A stretch of DNA of 64,000 bases from an uncultured Spirochaetaceae bacterium (GCA_944389145.1 CALXLH010000008.1:48461-112460); one strand, 5' to 3'; numbered from the stretch's first letter, positions 52,997 to 61,914 are shown. Notes: generated from the letters alone by a model not told the origin. Program-made: numbers and translations.

Positions 52997-53258
52997 CGTA
53001 TTCCTTACAACGCAGTTCAGGAAAGACTATAAGAAGATAAAGAAGACAAAGGAAACATCCGCTCTCCTTAAAGTCATTGATATGCTCAGAAGAGAGGAAA
53101 TCCTGCCAGCAGGATATAGGGACCATAATCTTTCTGGCAACTACAAGGGCATGAGGGAATGCCATATTGCTCCCGATTGGCTTCTTATCTACCGGATTGA
53201 TAAGCGAAAGCTAATATTGGTTCTTTCCCGCACGGGAAGCCATAGCGAACTTTTCTGA
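52989..53258 (+). CDS. YafQ-type RelE-superfamily mRNA interferase toxin
   Basis: 89 residues. FRKDYKKIKK at the N-terminus, HNLSGNYKGMRECHIAPDWLL in the middle (two adjacent conserved pieces) and a final LSRTGSHSELF with the catalytic His match YafQ, which cuts mRNA on the ribosome. All expected catalytic positions appear present, so the module looks intact, unlike the pair at 28551. Confidence 0.92.
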   Translation: MLDVFLTTQFRKDYKKIKKTKETSALLKVIDMLRREEILPAGYRDHNLSGNYKGMRECHIAPDWLLIYRIDKRKLILVLSRTGSHSELF

Positions 53259-53464
53259 CGGAAAAACGAAACGGCAAGCAGGATCAATGCATAAGTGACG
53301 CTATAAGATATCCCCTCTGCTGGCGTGAACAGATTGCAGTCCGTTGCTTCGTAACCAGAAATGAGCACCATCCCATTCCTTCCCTATAGCCAGCAGCAAT
53401 CATATGCCTCATGACATAACTAGTACGCCCCTCAATCCTGACGCAGATATTGCTTCAAATCAGG

Positions 53465-53486
53465 ATGCATCCGATACAGGCAGGGC
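53465..53486. repeat. 22-bp direct repeat, right copy
   Basis: Identical to 52566-52587; see there. It lies 207 bases after the toxin stop. Confidence 0.8.
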
Positions 53487-53523
53487 AATCCTGCAAAAGC
53501 CATGCCGATCACATCCGCATCAC

Positions 53524-53551
53524 TTGATGTTTGTCTCCTTTAGGTTATCAT
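53524..53551 (+). promoter_or_regulatory. Leaderless promoter of the beta-glucuronidase gene
   Basis: TTGATG (53524-53529), 16 bases, TATCAT (53546-53551), six bases, then the ATG at 53558. No Shine-Dalgarno is present. Confidence 0.5.
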
Positions 53552-53557
53552 TCTTGT

Positions 53558-55357
53558 ATGCTTTATCCGATATCAAACCAGAGACGCCTCATCATAGACC
53601 TAAATGGCATATGGTCATTCAGGCTCGATGATGGCAGCCATGCAGAAGGCTATGCCGATACATCGTTCTTCGCAGATTCAGTCCTGATGCCTGTTCCCGC
53701 CTCATACAATGACATGAAGGAGAACCCGGAATACAGGAGCCATTATGGCTGGGCATATTACCGCAGGACCTTCACGCTGCCGGCATTCATAAAGGGACAG
53801 AGGACGGTGCTGCGCTTCGATGCGGTGACGCATCAGGCAAAGGTATATATAAACGGAAAGCTCGTGAAGGAACACAAAGGAGGCTTCCTTCCCTTCGAGC
53901 TTGACATAACCGGAATAGTAGAGCCTGGCACTGAGGCAGAGCTGATCGTTGCCGTGGATAACAAGGTCAATCACTCCACGCTCCCGGTCGGCAATGAAGG
54001 AGGGACCGCCTTCTTCGGCTCTGATAACGCCGGCGTTCCCAGCGTAGAGAAGGCAAAGCTCTGGAGAAGGCCGCAGAACCTGCCGAACTTCGACTTCTTC
54101 AACTACGCAGGCATCAACAGGAATGTAAGGGTCTACACCACCCCGCCCTCATATATAAGCGACATAACGATCGTACCCGGCATAGATGGAAGCGATGGCA
54201 TCGTGGACTACAGCATAGACAGCGTCGGGAGCGGTGATGATGCCATAACGATCAAGGACAGGAACGGAAAGGTAGTCGCATCAGGCAGAGGAAGCCGTGG
54301 CCGCCTAACGATAAGCGATGCAAGGCTCTGGTGGCCTTATCCAGGAACGCCATACCTCTACACCGCGGAGGTTTCCCACGGAGAAGACATCTATACCCTG
54401 GACTTCGGCATCAGGACGGTCGAGGTGCAGAGGGAGAGGTTCCTCATAAATGGCAAGCCCTTCTACTTCAAGGGCTTCGGCAAGCATGAGGATTCATTCG
54501 TACACGGGCGAGGATTCGATCTCGCGCTCGATGAGAAGGACATAAGCCTCATACACTGGATCAACGCAAACTCGTTCAGGACATCGCACTACCCATATGC
54601 GGAGGAGATGTACTCGCTCTGCGACAGGGAAGGCATCGTCATAATCGATGAGACTCCCGCAGTCGGGATCGGAGGATCTTCAGAGGATCCATATAAGACA
54701 TTCAGCATCCGCGAGCATCACGAGGAGGTCATACGTGATCTCATCGCAAGAGACAAGAACCATCCATCGGTCGTGATGTGGTCAATGGGTAATGAGCCAG
54801 ATACCGTCAGCTTCCCTGAATCGGCGTATGAGTACTGGCACTCCCTCTACGAGTTCACTAAGCCGCTGGATCCCACAGGACGTCCCGTGACATTCGTATG
54901 CTGCCAGAACGACTATACGAAAGACCTGGTGACACGCACGATGGACGTGGTATGCATCAACCGCTACTATGGCTGGTACAATCTCTCGGGAGATCTGGAC
55001 GCAGCCTGCTATGCACTCAATGAGGAGCTCGACTTCTGGCAGAAGCAAGGAAAGCCCGTGATCCTCACAGAGTATGGAGCGGACACGCTCCCTGGCTACC
55101 ATCTGACGGTCCCGGAGATGTTCAGCGAGGAATTCCAGGTACTCTACTATGAGCGGATCAACGCCGAGTTCGATAAGCGCAGCTTCATGATCGGGGAGCA
55201 TCCCTGGAACTTCGCGGACTTCGGTACCATCCAAGGTCCGATGAGGGCCGATGGCAACAGGAAGGGACTCTTCACGAGGGAAAGGCGGCCCAAGATGGTC
55301 GCTCACGCACTGAGGAAGAGATGGAAGGGAATACCGAACTTCGGCTACAAGGAATGA
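53558..55357 (+). CDS. uidA: Beta-glucuronidase (GH2)
   Basis: 599 residues, cytoplasmic (no signal). A sugar-binding domain, an immunoglobulin-like domain and a TIM barrel follow in order. The acid/base E413 lies in SMGNEPDT and the nucleophile E505 in LTEYGADT. The glucuronide-specific N-x-K motif is N567-R-K569 in GNRKGLFTRERRPK, and CINRYYGWY is also typical. The active-site loop near 370-383 is short, so it is not of the loop-1 type. It releases glucuronate, which isomerases such as KduI-type enzymes can help to degrade. It overlaps the next gene by four bases. Confidence 0.93.
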   Translation: MLYPISNQRRLIIDLNGIWSFRLDDGSHAEGYADTSFFADSVLMPVPASYNDMKENPEYRSHYGWAYYRRTFTLPAFIKGQRTVLRFDAVTHQAKVYINGKLVKEHKGGFLPFELDITGIVEPGTEAELIVAVDNKVNHSTLPVGNEGGTAFFGSDNAGVPSVEKAKLWRRPQNLPNFDFFNYAGINRNVRVYTTPPSYISDITIVPGIDGSDGIVDYSIDSVGSGDDAITIKDRNGKVVASGRGSRGRLTISDARLWWPYPGTPYLYTAEVSHGEDIYTLDFGIRTVEVQRERFLINGKPFYFKGFGKHEDSFVHGRGFDLALDEKDISLIHWINANSFRTSHYPYAEEMYSLCDREGIVIIDETPAVGIGGSSEDPYKTFSIREHHEEVIRDLIARDKNHPSVVMWSMGNEPDTVSFPESAYEYWHSLYEFTKPLDPTGRPVTFVCCQNDYTKDLVTRTMDVVCINRYYGWYNLSGDLDAACYALNEELDFWQKQGKPVILTEYGADTLPGYHLTVPEMFSEEFQVLYYERINAEFDKRSFMIGEHPWNFADFGTIQGPMRADGNRKGLFTRERRPKMVAHALRKRWKGIPNFGYKE

Positions 55358-56019
55358 TCGTAAAGAGCAAGGATGACATGGCTGCCATGGTAGAGAAGTA
55401 TGGCTTCCTGCCATTCTTCTCCTCTTCCATCCCAGGCTTCTCCCTCGAGGAGATTTCAGCCTCGGAGGTATGGTTCCCTCCCAATGGAGAGGGAGTCTGG
55501 GAATGGAAGGATGATGTCATATCCATGACAGGAGGCGCCTATGGACGCTTCTTCAACTCACGCCCCGCATTCGTATCAAGAGAGTTCTTCACCCTCCTTG
55601 CCGCATACCGGAGGGACGGCTATGACTATGAAGGATTCGAAGGTGACGGCCATGCATCACGCTCGGAACGGATCGTATATGAGAAGCTGTCAGAGACCGA
55701 GAGCGAGGTATCCACATACCTGCGTCTCAAGACCGGGCTTTCCCGTCAGACATTCGATAAGGCCGCGGCAAGGCTGCAGATGCAGACCTTCGCCGTGATA
55801 TCAGGATTCGACTACAGGCTCTCCAAGGATGGCAGGAACTACGGCTGGGGATTGGCGCGCTACGCGCTCGCAGACATCCTGTTCGGTCCGAACTTCGAAG
55901 AAAAGCTGGACATGCTCGTTCCAGCTGATGCCTATGAGACGCTGATCGACCGCATCCTCACCAGGATCCCTTGCCATAGGAAAGAGGCTGAGAGCCTGCT
56001 AAGATACCACTACGCATGA
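55354..56019 (+). CDS. AlkZ-related-type hypothetical protein
   Basis: 221 residues, soluble. The opening VEKYGFLPFFSSSIPGFSLE and the sequence EVWFPPNGEGVWEWKD recall proteins annotated as AlkZ-related, whose activity is unproven. A helical C-terminal half (SRQTFDKAAARLQMQTFAVI) follows. ATG overlaps the uidA stop (ATGA) and its own stop overlaps the next gene in the same way, so the three are translationally coupled. Confidence 0.6.
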   Translation: MIVKSKDDMAAMVEKYGFLPFFSSSIPGFSLEEISASEVWFPPNGEGVWEWKDDVISMTGGAYGRFFNSRPAFVSREFFTLLAAYRRDGYDYEGFEGDGHASRSERIVYEKLSETESEVSTYLRLKTGLSRQTFDKAAARLQMQTFAVISGFDYRLSKDGRNYGWGLARYALADILFGPNFEEKLDMLVPADAYETLIDRILTRIPCHRKEAESLLRYHYA

Positions 56020-56471
56020 AGATAATCGAGATACGGGAAAGAGACAGCGATCTTATAGAGGAACTGGTAGACATATGGTATCGTTCGGTAAAGGCTACCC
56101 ATCTATTCCTATCAGAGGATGAGATCTCCAGGATAAGGCAATATGTTCCCGAGGCTATCAAGGAAGTTGCCCATCTCTTAGCAGCATATGACGATGACGC
56201 ATCTCCGATCGCATTCATAGGCGTTGCCGGAAAGATAGAGATGCTCTTCGTCGCCCCGGAAGAGCGAGGCAAAGGAACAGGCAAGGCCCTGCTGGACGCT
56301 GCGCTCGGCCTATACCCCGTTGACGAGGTCAGCGTCAATGAGCAGAACCCACAGGCCATAGGCTTCTATGAGCATATGGGCTTCATGGCATACAAGCGTA
56401 CGGAAACCGATGAGGAAGGGAACCCCTATCCCCTGCTATATATGAGGAGAAGATCAGCCCAGGGTATCTGA
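56016..56471 (+). CDS. GNAT-family N-acetyltransferase
   Basis: 151 residues. The acetyl-CoA-binding motif is [19 protein letters not shown] (R/Q-x-x-G-x-G/A) near 85, followed by [17 protein letters not shown]. The substrate is unknown; the YafP/YjaB-like branch is nearest. It ends 18 bases inside the convergent argF-type gene. Confidence 0.87.
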   Translation: MKIIEIRERDSDLIEELVDIWYRSVKATHLFLSEDEISRIRQYVPEAIKEVAHLLAAYDDDASPIAFIGVAGKIEMLFVAPEERGKGTGKALLDAALGLYPVDEVSVNEQNPQAIGFYEHMGFMAYKRTETDEEGNPYPLLYMRRRSAQGI

Positions 56472-57461
56472 AAGCGTCGCAACCATCACGGCCTTTATAG
56501 TGTGCATCCTGTTCTCAGCCTCATCGAAGACCACCGACGACGGGCTTCTGAAAACCTCATCGGTAACCTCCATCTCGCTCAGGCCGAACTTCTCCTTCAC
56601 AGCCTGGGCAGTCGTGGTATTGAGATCATGGAATGATGGCAGGCAATGCTCGAAAAGCGTCTTCTTCCCTGTAGAGCGCAGCAGCTCCATCGTCACCTGA
56701 TATGGCTTCAGGAGCCCTATGCGCTCGGCCATCTTATCCTCCTCCCCCATTGAGCACCAGATATCCGTATAGATGATATCCGCATCCTTAACGGCTTCCT
56801 TCGGGTCGGTGGTGATCGTTATGGCGGAACCATTCTCATCCGCCCAGGCCTTGCATTCGGCGACGAGCGAGGGAGAAGGGAGGAGCGAGGACGGAGATGC
56901 AACCGCATAATCCATCCCAACCTTGGCAGCTCCTATCATCAGGGCATTCGCAACATTATTGCGGCCATCGCCTATGTAGGCCAGCTTCATCTCCGAAAGC
57001 GGCTTCCCTAGGTGTTCGCGCGCAGTGAGGAAATCAGCGAGGACCTGCGTCGGATGATCATCATCTGTCAGCCCATTCCATACGGGAACGCCAGAGAAGG
57101 CAGCCAGATCCTCGACTATGCTATGGGCAAATCCCCTGTACTCAATGCCGTCATAAAGCCTGCCAAGGACCTTCGCGGTATCCTCAAGCGACTCCTTCTT
57201 CCCCATCTGGGAATTGGTAAGGTAGGTCACATGCGCACCTTCATCATAGCAGGCGACCTCGAAGGAGCAACGGGTACGCGTAGAGGTCTTATCGAAGAGG
57301 AGGACGATATTCTTCCCTTCCAGGAGCTTTCCAGCCACGCGGCTTGTCACGGCCCCGCCTTTCTTCTTCGCCTTAAGCTCAGCGGCGAGATCGATCAGAT
57401 AGAGTATCTCATCCTTGGAATAGTCCTTAAGCGTTAGAAAGCTTCTTCCCTTGAGAGTCAT
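56454..57461 (-). CDS. argF: Ornithine carbamoyltransferase
   Basis: 335 residues. The carbamoyl-phosphate loop STRTR lies in [15 protein letters not shown] near 57, with DDHPTQ near 135 and the ornithine loop HCLPSFHD near 272. It joins carbamoyl-phosphate and ornithine to give citrulline in arginine synthesis, or runs backwards in the deiminase pathway. No arcA, arcC or arg genes are nearby, so the direction is unresolved. The start MTLKGRS follows AGGAGG. Confidence 0.92.
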   Translation of the reverse strand: MTLKGRSFLTLKDYSKDEILYLIDLAAELKAKKKGGAVTSRVAGKLLEGKNIVLLFDKTSTRTRCSFEVACYDEGAHVTYLTNSQMGKKESLEDTAKVLGRLYDGIEYRGFAHSIVEDLAAFSGVPVWNGLTDDDHPTQVLADFLTAREHLGKPLSEMKLAYIGDGRNNVANALMIGAAKVGMDYAVASPSSLLPSPSLVAECKAWADENGSAITITTDPKEAVKDADIIYTDIWCSMGEEDKMAERIGLLKPYQVTMELLRSTGKKTLFEHCLPSFHDLNTTTAQAVKEKFGLSEMEVTDEVFRSPSSVVFDEAENRMHTIKAVMVATLSDTLG

Positions 57462-57484
57462 GGCAAACCTCCTATATGCAGTAA

Positions 57485-57535
57485 ATCTTAGATAAATATG
57501 CACTAATAGTCAATATTACTGTATATTTATTCAAT
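57485..57535 (-). promoter_or_regulatory. argF promoter with possible ARG-box half-site
   Basis: On the minus strand TTGACT (57508-57513), 17 bases, TAAGAT (57485-57490). Just upstream TTGAATAAATATACAGT resembles an ArgR site (TGAATAAATA) but its second half is poor. Confidence 0.35.
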
Positions 57536-58888
57536 AAGTTCCGTGCTGTCTGAATAACTGGCATCTAACTGCGCTCCCTTCTCGATATCCTCCGGAAGCT
57601 CTATGCGCTCAAGCTTACCCGTTATCATGGAATTGCGCTTCACGGCATCGCTGATCCTGTCAGACGCGCGGTCTATGGCATTCTGCGTCTTCTCAAGGTC
57701 CTCCCCGAAGCGGAAGAACTGAGTCTTCAGATCCTTGAAGAGCTGCCAGATCCGCTTCGTGTTCCTCTCGACCTGAAGCGTCTTGAAGCCGATCTGCAAG
57801 GAGTTTATGAGAGCGGCGAAGTTCGTAGGCCCGGTAAGCAGCACCCTGTAATCATCCTGAAGCGTCTCAGAAAATCCATCTATGCGCAGCAGCTCGGCAT
57901 AGAGGCTTTCCGTGGGAACGAAGAGGATGGCGAAATCAGTGGTCTTAGGCGGTACGATATACTTATCCCTTATATCACGGGCCTCGGCAAGGACACGGGC
58001 GCGGAGCTCCTTCAGCGCCTGCTGCATACGTGCCTCATCACCTTCGGACACAGCCTCGGAATAACGCACGAAATCCTCCTTCGGGAACTTCGAGTCAATA
58101 GGGAGATAGACCTCTCCATCGCTATCGCGGCCAGGAAGGCGTATCGCGAACTCGACTACCGCTCCACCCCTCTTCGGAGAGTAGTTCTTGACATACTGAG
58201 AGGGAGTCATGAGATCTGAGAGTATGTTCTCAGCCTGGACCTCACCCCAGGTACCCCTTACCTTCACATTCGAGAACATCCTGTTCAGCGATGAGATATC
58301 ACCGGCGAGCTTATCCATCTCGCCTATGCTGCGATATAGGGCCTCAAGGTTCTTCGTAACCTGCTCGAATGACTTTGATATCCTGTTCTCAAGCGTACTC
58401 TGAAGCTTCTCATCAACGGTAAGCCTCATCTTGTCAAGCTGAGCGGTATTCTCGGTGCGTATGCGGTCCATTCCCTTCCTGACCTCCTCGGTAAGCCCCG
58501 CTGTCTCCTTCAGCACCGTTTCCATCGTCCTGGTATTCTCACGGCGTATCTCCGCAAGGATCGAGGAAATGGAATCAGTCCCCTCCTTCTGCCTCTTATC
58601 AAGCTTATCATTGAGATCGCGGTTCTCCTTGAAGAAGAGCGCCATCTGATTCCTCTGGGACGAGGATATATCGGAGATAGACTTCTCAAGCGCCTGCATG
58701 CGCTGCTCGATCGAGGAACGGAATGAATCCAGAGAGGCCGACTGCCTGTCCTGCATCTCCTGCGATAGCCGTAGGAAGTATGCCTCCATGTCCTTATCCT
58801 TCCCGCTGCGTGAGACAAGAAGCACCAGGAGGGCTGCCGACATGGCAGAAAGCGCAAGTATGATCAATATGAATATCTCAATCTGCAT
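57527..58888 (-). CDS. rmuC: RmuC-family DNA recombination protein
   Basis: 453 residues. An N-terminal membrane anchor (about 5-25) is followed by a long coiled coil to about 190. The RmuC nuclease-like domain has KVRGTWGEVQAENILSDLM and IDSKFPKEDFVRY plus GPTNFAALINSLQIGFKTL, each a conserved block. RmuC limits inversions at short inverted repeats. ATG lacks a Shine-Dalgarno; TATTAT ends six bases before it. Confidence 0.92.
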   Translation of the reverse strand: MQIEIFILIILALSAMSAALLVLLVSRSGKDKDMEAYFLRLSQEMQDRQSASLDSFRSSIEQRMQALEKSISDISSSQRNQMALFFKENRDLNDKLDKRQKEGTDSISSILAEIRRENTRTMETVLKETAGLTEEVRKGMDRIRTENTAQLDKMRLTVDEKLQSTLENRISKSFEQVTKNLEALYRSIGEMDKLAGDISSLNRMFSNVKVRGTWGEVQAENILSDLMTPSQYVKNYSPKRGGAVVEFAIRLPGRDSDGEVYLPIDSKFPKEDFVRYSEAVSEGDEARMQQALKELRARVLAEARDIRDKYIVPPKTTDFAILFVPTESLYAELLRIDGFSETLQDDYRVLLTGPTNFAALINSLQIGFKTLQVERNTKRIWQLFKDLKTQFFRFGEDLEKTQNAIDRASDRISDAVKRNSMITGKLERIELPEDIEKGAQLDASYSDSTELIE

Positions 58889-58894
58889 ATATGG

Positions 58895-58900
58895 ATAATA
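58895..58900 (-). promoter_or_regulatory. Candidate leaderless -10 box of rmuC
   Basis: TATTAT on the minus strand ends six bases before the ATG at 58888. The -35 region is weak. Confidence 0.4.
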
Positions 58901-59068
58901 GCCTGAAAGCAGGACAGATTACATATCATTGATGAAGCTAACGCACGAATCCGGAAAAATGAGTCATGTTCCATGTGCCACGATGACCGCTATATCGCAA
59001 GGCAGGCATCTCATTCTCCTCATCTGAAATTAGAATCTCTGGAGGGGAAGGCATATCATCATGAAGAA

Positions 59069-59090
59069 CGGCTGCCCTTCCGGACAGCCG
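59069..59090 (-). terminator. Terminator of metQ
   Basis: CGGCTG-TCCGGAAGGG-CAGCCG followed by TTCTTC on the minus strand, 20 bases after the metQ stop. The remaining 58901-59068 shows no gene. Confidence 0.5.
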
Positions 59091-59110
59091 CCTTCGATCC
59101 TGACAATAGG

Positions 59111-59914
59111 TCAGTCTACGAGAATGACCTCCCCATTGGGATAGCGCTCTGCAACATATTCCTGCACCTTCTCTCCGCGAAGGGCATCTACAAGAGCCAC
59201 GATCTTGGCATCATTCTCATGGCCGGACCTGACTGCGATTACGTTCACATACGGGCTGTCAGCACCCTCGACATAGAGACCATCACGCGTTGCGATGAGG
59301 CCGGCAGGAATGGCGTAGTTACCATTGATGACCGCAGCATCCACATCGGGAAGCACGCGAGGAAGCGAAGCAGCCTCGATCTCAGAGAACTTGAGATTCT
59401 TCGGATTATCCGCGATATCCGCAGGGACAGCCTCAAGGCCAGCACCCTCGCTAAGGGTGATGAATCCAGCGCTCTGCAGCAGCAGCAGTGCCCTGCCTTC
59501 GTTCGTAGGATCGTTAGGAATCGCGATCGTCGCGCCATCAGGGATGGCATCAAGCGAATCATACTTCTCGCTGTATACGGCAAGAGGCTCGATGTGGATA
59601 CCGCCGGCGTTTACGAGATCATACCCTCTCTCAGCATTTGCGGATTCCATGTAAGGAAGATGCTGGAAGTAGTTGGCATCAAGCTCGCCGGAGGCAAGAG
59701 CCTCATTAGGCGTCACATAGTCAGTGAACTCGACGATCTGAAGGTCATATCCCTCCGCCGCGAGATCATCCTTGATCACGTTGAGGATAGCCGCATGAGG
59801 ATCAGGGGTAGCACCCACCTTGATCACGTTGGCATCTTCCTCAGATGCTCCGCTAGCGAAGACCGACGTAAGCGCAAGAAGCGCGACAAGTACCAAAGCG
59901 ATAGCCTTTTTCAT
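59111..59914 (-). CDS. metQ: Methionine ABC transporter binding protein MetQ (NlpA family)
   Basis: 267 residues. A signal peptide ends TSVFA, then SGASEE. MetQ proteins are usually lipoproteins, yet no cysteine is present at the cleavage site. The family is clear from IKVGATPDPHAAILNVIKDD, LDANYFQHLPYM and IAIPNDPTNEGRALLLLQSAG (a 21-residue block quoted in part as IAIPNDPTNEGRALLLLQ). It binds methionine or a relative for MetNI. Unlike metN and metI it has its own promoter, operator-like repeat and a Met-rich leader peptide. GGAGAG precedes the start. Confidence 0.92.
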   Translation of the reverse strand: MKKAIALVLVALLALTSVFASGASEEDANVIKVGATPDPHAAILNVIKDDLAAEGYDLQIVEFTDYVTPNEALASGELDANYFQHLPYMESANAERGYDLVNAGGIHIEPLAVYSEKYDSLDAIPDGATIAIPNDPTNEGRALLLLQSAGFITLSEGAGLEAVPADIADNPKNLKFSEIEAASLPRVLPDVDAAVINGNYAIPAGLIATRDGLYVEGADSPYVNVIAVRSGHENDAKIVALVDALRGEKVQEYVAERYPNGEVILVD

Positions 59915-60007
59915 TTATCTCTCCAAAATTAATGTATTCAGAATTATCAGACGATGTCCCTAGGGACCGGAAACCAGATTATAGTGATGTGGTGAGGAAA
60001 TAAGTAA

Positions 60008-60070
60008 TCATGCCCTGTCGGGCATCATCATGGAGGCCATCATCATTGAGAATGCGAATGCTGCTTTCAT
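60008..60070 (-). CDS. Methionine-rich leader peptide upstream of metQ
   Basis: A 20-codon frame on the minus strand starts seven bases after GGAGG. It reads M-K-A-A-F-A-F-S-M-M-M-A-S-M-M-M-P-D-R-A, so seven of 20 residues are methionine, in two triplets. Its last codons fold into a hairpin (ATGCCC-GACA-GGGCAT, 60010-60025) that contains part of the stop. It lies about 24 bases after the expected transcription start and 93 bases before metQ. The layout is that of an amino-acid-sensing leader peptide; a role in metQ regulation is inferred. Confidence 0.6.
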   Translation of the reverse strand: MKAAFAFSMMMASMMMPDRA

Positions 60071-60100
60071 CGATGTCCTCCTTTTAACTTTTCTGACCTC

Positions 60101-60129
60101 ATTATGCATAAACTCGGATTTTTATGCAA
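60101..60129 (-). promoter_or_regulatory. metQ promoter spanned by an 8-8-8 inverted repeat
   Basis: The minus strand has TTGCAT (60124-60129), 17 bases, CATAAT (60101-60106). TGCATAAA and TTTATGCA (60105-60128, eight bases between) form a perfect inverted repeat reaching from -35 to -10, a good candidate repressor site. Confidence 0.6.
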
Positions 60130-60201
60130 CATTTCCGCATATGCTTTGAAAGATTTTTTGAGTAAATTTTATATCTTCATACATTATGATGATATATATA
60201 C

Positions 60202-60236
60202 AAAAAAATGCCCCTGCCCGGATGAAAGGCAGGAGC
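60202..60236 (-). terminator. Terminator after metI
   Basis: GCTCCTGCC pairs with GGCAGGGGC (one G-T) around nine bases, followed by ATTTTTTTG on the minus strand. A strong intrinsic terminator that separates metNI from metQ. Confidence 0.85.
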
Positions 60237-60242
60237 TTGTGC

Positions 60243-60908
60243 TCACCTCTTTGCGATCAGCCGCGAGCTTATGCGATCGCCGACGAACTGTATCAGCTCG
60301 ACCATGACGATGATGATAACCACGGCCGCAACCATGTACGATGGGCGGAATCTCTGATAGCCATAGCGTATGGCAAGATCTCCGAGCCCTCCGCCTCCGA
60401 TTGCTCCAGCCATCGCCGAATAGCCGATAAGGTTTATGATAGTCAGCGTCACTCCGGATACGAGAGAAGGCAGCGCCTCGGGTATCAGGACCTTGTAGAT
60501 GATCTGCCAGTTCGAGGATCCCATGGCCTTCGCTGCCTGTACCACTCCTGGGTCAACCTCCTTCAGCGCGCTCTCAATGACCCTTGCCACGAACGGAGCC
60601 GCGGCAATCGAGAGAGGAATCACCGTAGCCATCGTGCCGATGCTCGTTCCGATTATAAGGCGCGAAAGCGGCATCAGGACGATCATCAGGATAAGGAACG
60701 GGAAGGACCTGAGGATATTCACGATCCTCGATATGATATTGCAGAACACAGGATGAGGGATTATGCCGCCATGTTCCTCCGAGCCCGTGACATGTAGCAG
60801 CACTCCGATCGGGAAGCCGAGGATCATGGAGAATATCGTTGATAGGAAGACCATCACTATAGTCTGCCTGGTAGCCTCAAGCACAAGGGTGATCATAGTG
60901 TTCATCAA
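60243..60908 (-). CDS. metI: Methionine ABC transporter permease MetI
   Basis: 221 residues, five to six spans. VVQAAKAMGSSNWQIIYKVLIPEALP near 120 is the EAA loop (quoted in two parts, AKAMGSSNWQII and YKVLIPEALP), and SAMAGAIGGGGLGDLAIRYG is family-specific. Two copies form the channel with two MetN. The start overlaps metN by four bases. Confidence 0.94.
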   Translation of the reverse strand: MMNTMITLVLEATRQTIVMVFLSTIFSMILGFPIGVLLHVTGSEEHGGIIPHPVFCNIISRIVNILRSFPFLILMIVLMPLSRLIIGTSIGTMATVIPLSIAAAPFVARVIESALKEVDPGVVQAAKAMGSSNWQIIYKVLIPEALPSLVSGVTLTIINLIGYSAMAGAIGGGGLGDLAIRYGYQRFRPSYMVAAVVIIIVMVELIQFVGDRISSRLIAKR

Positions 60909-61897
60909 GCTTCCTCCTCTACAGTGACGCCGTTCTCACGGAGCATTGCGACCGCCGCGGCCGCTGTCTGCGGATCCGGCCCGATATCCGTGATCATCAC
61001 GCCAAGCTCCTCATCCTCCACGCTCTGAACCCCGGCCGCCCTGATGTTGAAGATCGCACCGGTGGAGCGTGATACCGTAGATATTATCGGCTCATCGGTC
61101 TTAGAGCCACGGAAGCGCAGGGTATAGTGCCCTCCTTCCTTTGACCAGCGCACCACAGATTCCTGGACGGTCGTCAGCGATGACAGGAAGTCCTTGGTTA
61201 CGGCACTCTTCGGAGCCGAGAAGATGTCAGAGACAGCCCCCTCCTCCACGATATGCCCAGAATCCAGGACTGCCACGCGGTCACAGGCATCGCGGACTAC
61301 CTCCATCTGGTGCGTGATCATCACCACCGTGAGGTTCATCTTCTTCTGTATCTCCTTGATGAGCGCCAGGATAGAACGCGTAGTCTGCGGATCGAGGGCG
61401 CTTGTGGCCTCATCGCAGAAGAGGATCGCAGGCTTCACCGCCAGAGCCCTGGCGATGGCCACCCTCTGCTTCTGGCCGCCTGATAGCGTCGAGATAGCGG
61501 CATTCCCCCTTCCAGCAAGCCCGACAAGCTCCAGGAGTTCCTCCGTCCTCTGCCTTATGTACGCCTTATCCATATGGCAGATCTCCATAGGATAGGCGAT
61601 GTTCTCCGCCGCGTTGCGCGAGGAGAAGAGATTGAAGTTCTGGAAGATCATGCCGATCTTCCGCCTCTCCTGTATAAGCTCATCCCTGGAAAGGTCGTCA
61701 ACCCTCTTATCATCGTAATAGACCTCGCCGTTATCAGGCTTCTCAAGCATCGATACAAGACGCACCAGCGTCGACTTGCCTGCACCAGAGCGGCCAATGA
61801 TGCCATATACCGTATTCGATGGGATATCCAGAGAGACATCATCCACGGCATGAAGCTCACCGTAGTTCCGTCTCAGGTTCCTTAGTCGTATCTCCAT
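60905..61897 (-). CDS. metN: Methionine ABC transporter ATPase MetN
   Basis: 330 residues. Walker A GRSGAGKSTL lies near 35, signature LSGGQKQR near 138 and Walker B ILFCDEATSALD near 158. The C-terminal about 80 residues form the NIL domain that gives methionine feedback inhibition in this family. GGAG precedes the ATG. First gene of the metNI unit. Confidence 0.95.
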   Translation of the reverse strand: MEIRLRNLRRNYGELHAVDDVSLDIPSNTVYGIIGRSGAGKSTLVRLVSMLEKPDNGEVYYDDKRVDDLSRDELIQERRKIGMIFQNFNLFSSRNAAENIAYPMEICHMDKAYIRQRTEELLELVGLAGRGNAAISTLSGGQKQRVAIARALAVKPAILFCDEATSALDPQTTRSILALIKEIQKKMNLTVVMITHQMEVVRDACDRVAVLDSGHIVEEGAVSDIFSAPKSAVTKDFLSSLTTVQESVVRWSKEGGHYTLRFRGSKTDEPIISTVSRSTGAIFNIRAAGVQSVEDEELGVMITDIGPDPQTAAAAVAMLRENGVTVEEEA

Positions 61898-61914
61898 AAA
61901 AGTCTCCGATGCTA

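Larger units (their letters stand above)
53259..53557. other. Non-coding interval after the toxin gene
   Basis: About 300 bases without a supportable gene. It contains the right copy of the 22-bp direct repeat and the promoter of the glucuronidase gene. A 60-codon frame on the minus strand overlaps the toxin gene and has no start signal. Confidence 0.5.

Noticed and set aside
59956..59967. Palindrome GTCCCTAGGGAC between the leader peptide and metQ as an attenuator terminator
   Set aside because: The stem is only four to five pairs with no T-run after it, so it cannot be called a terminator.
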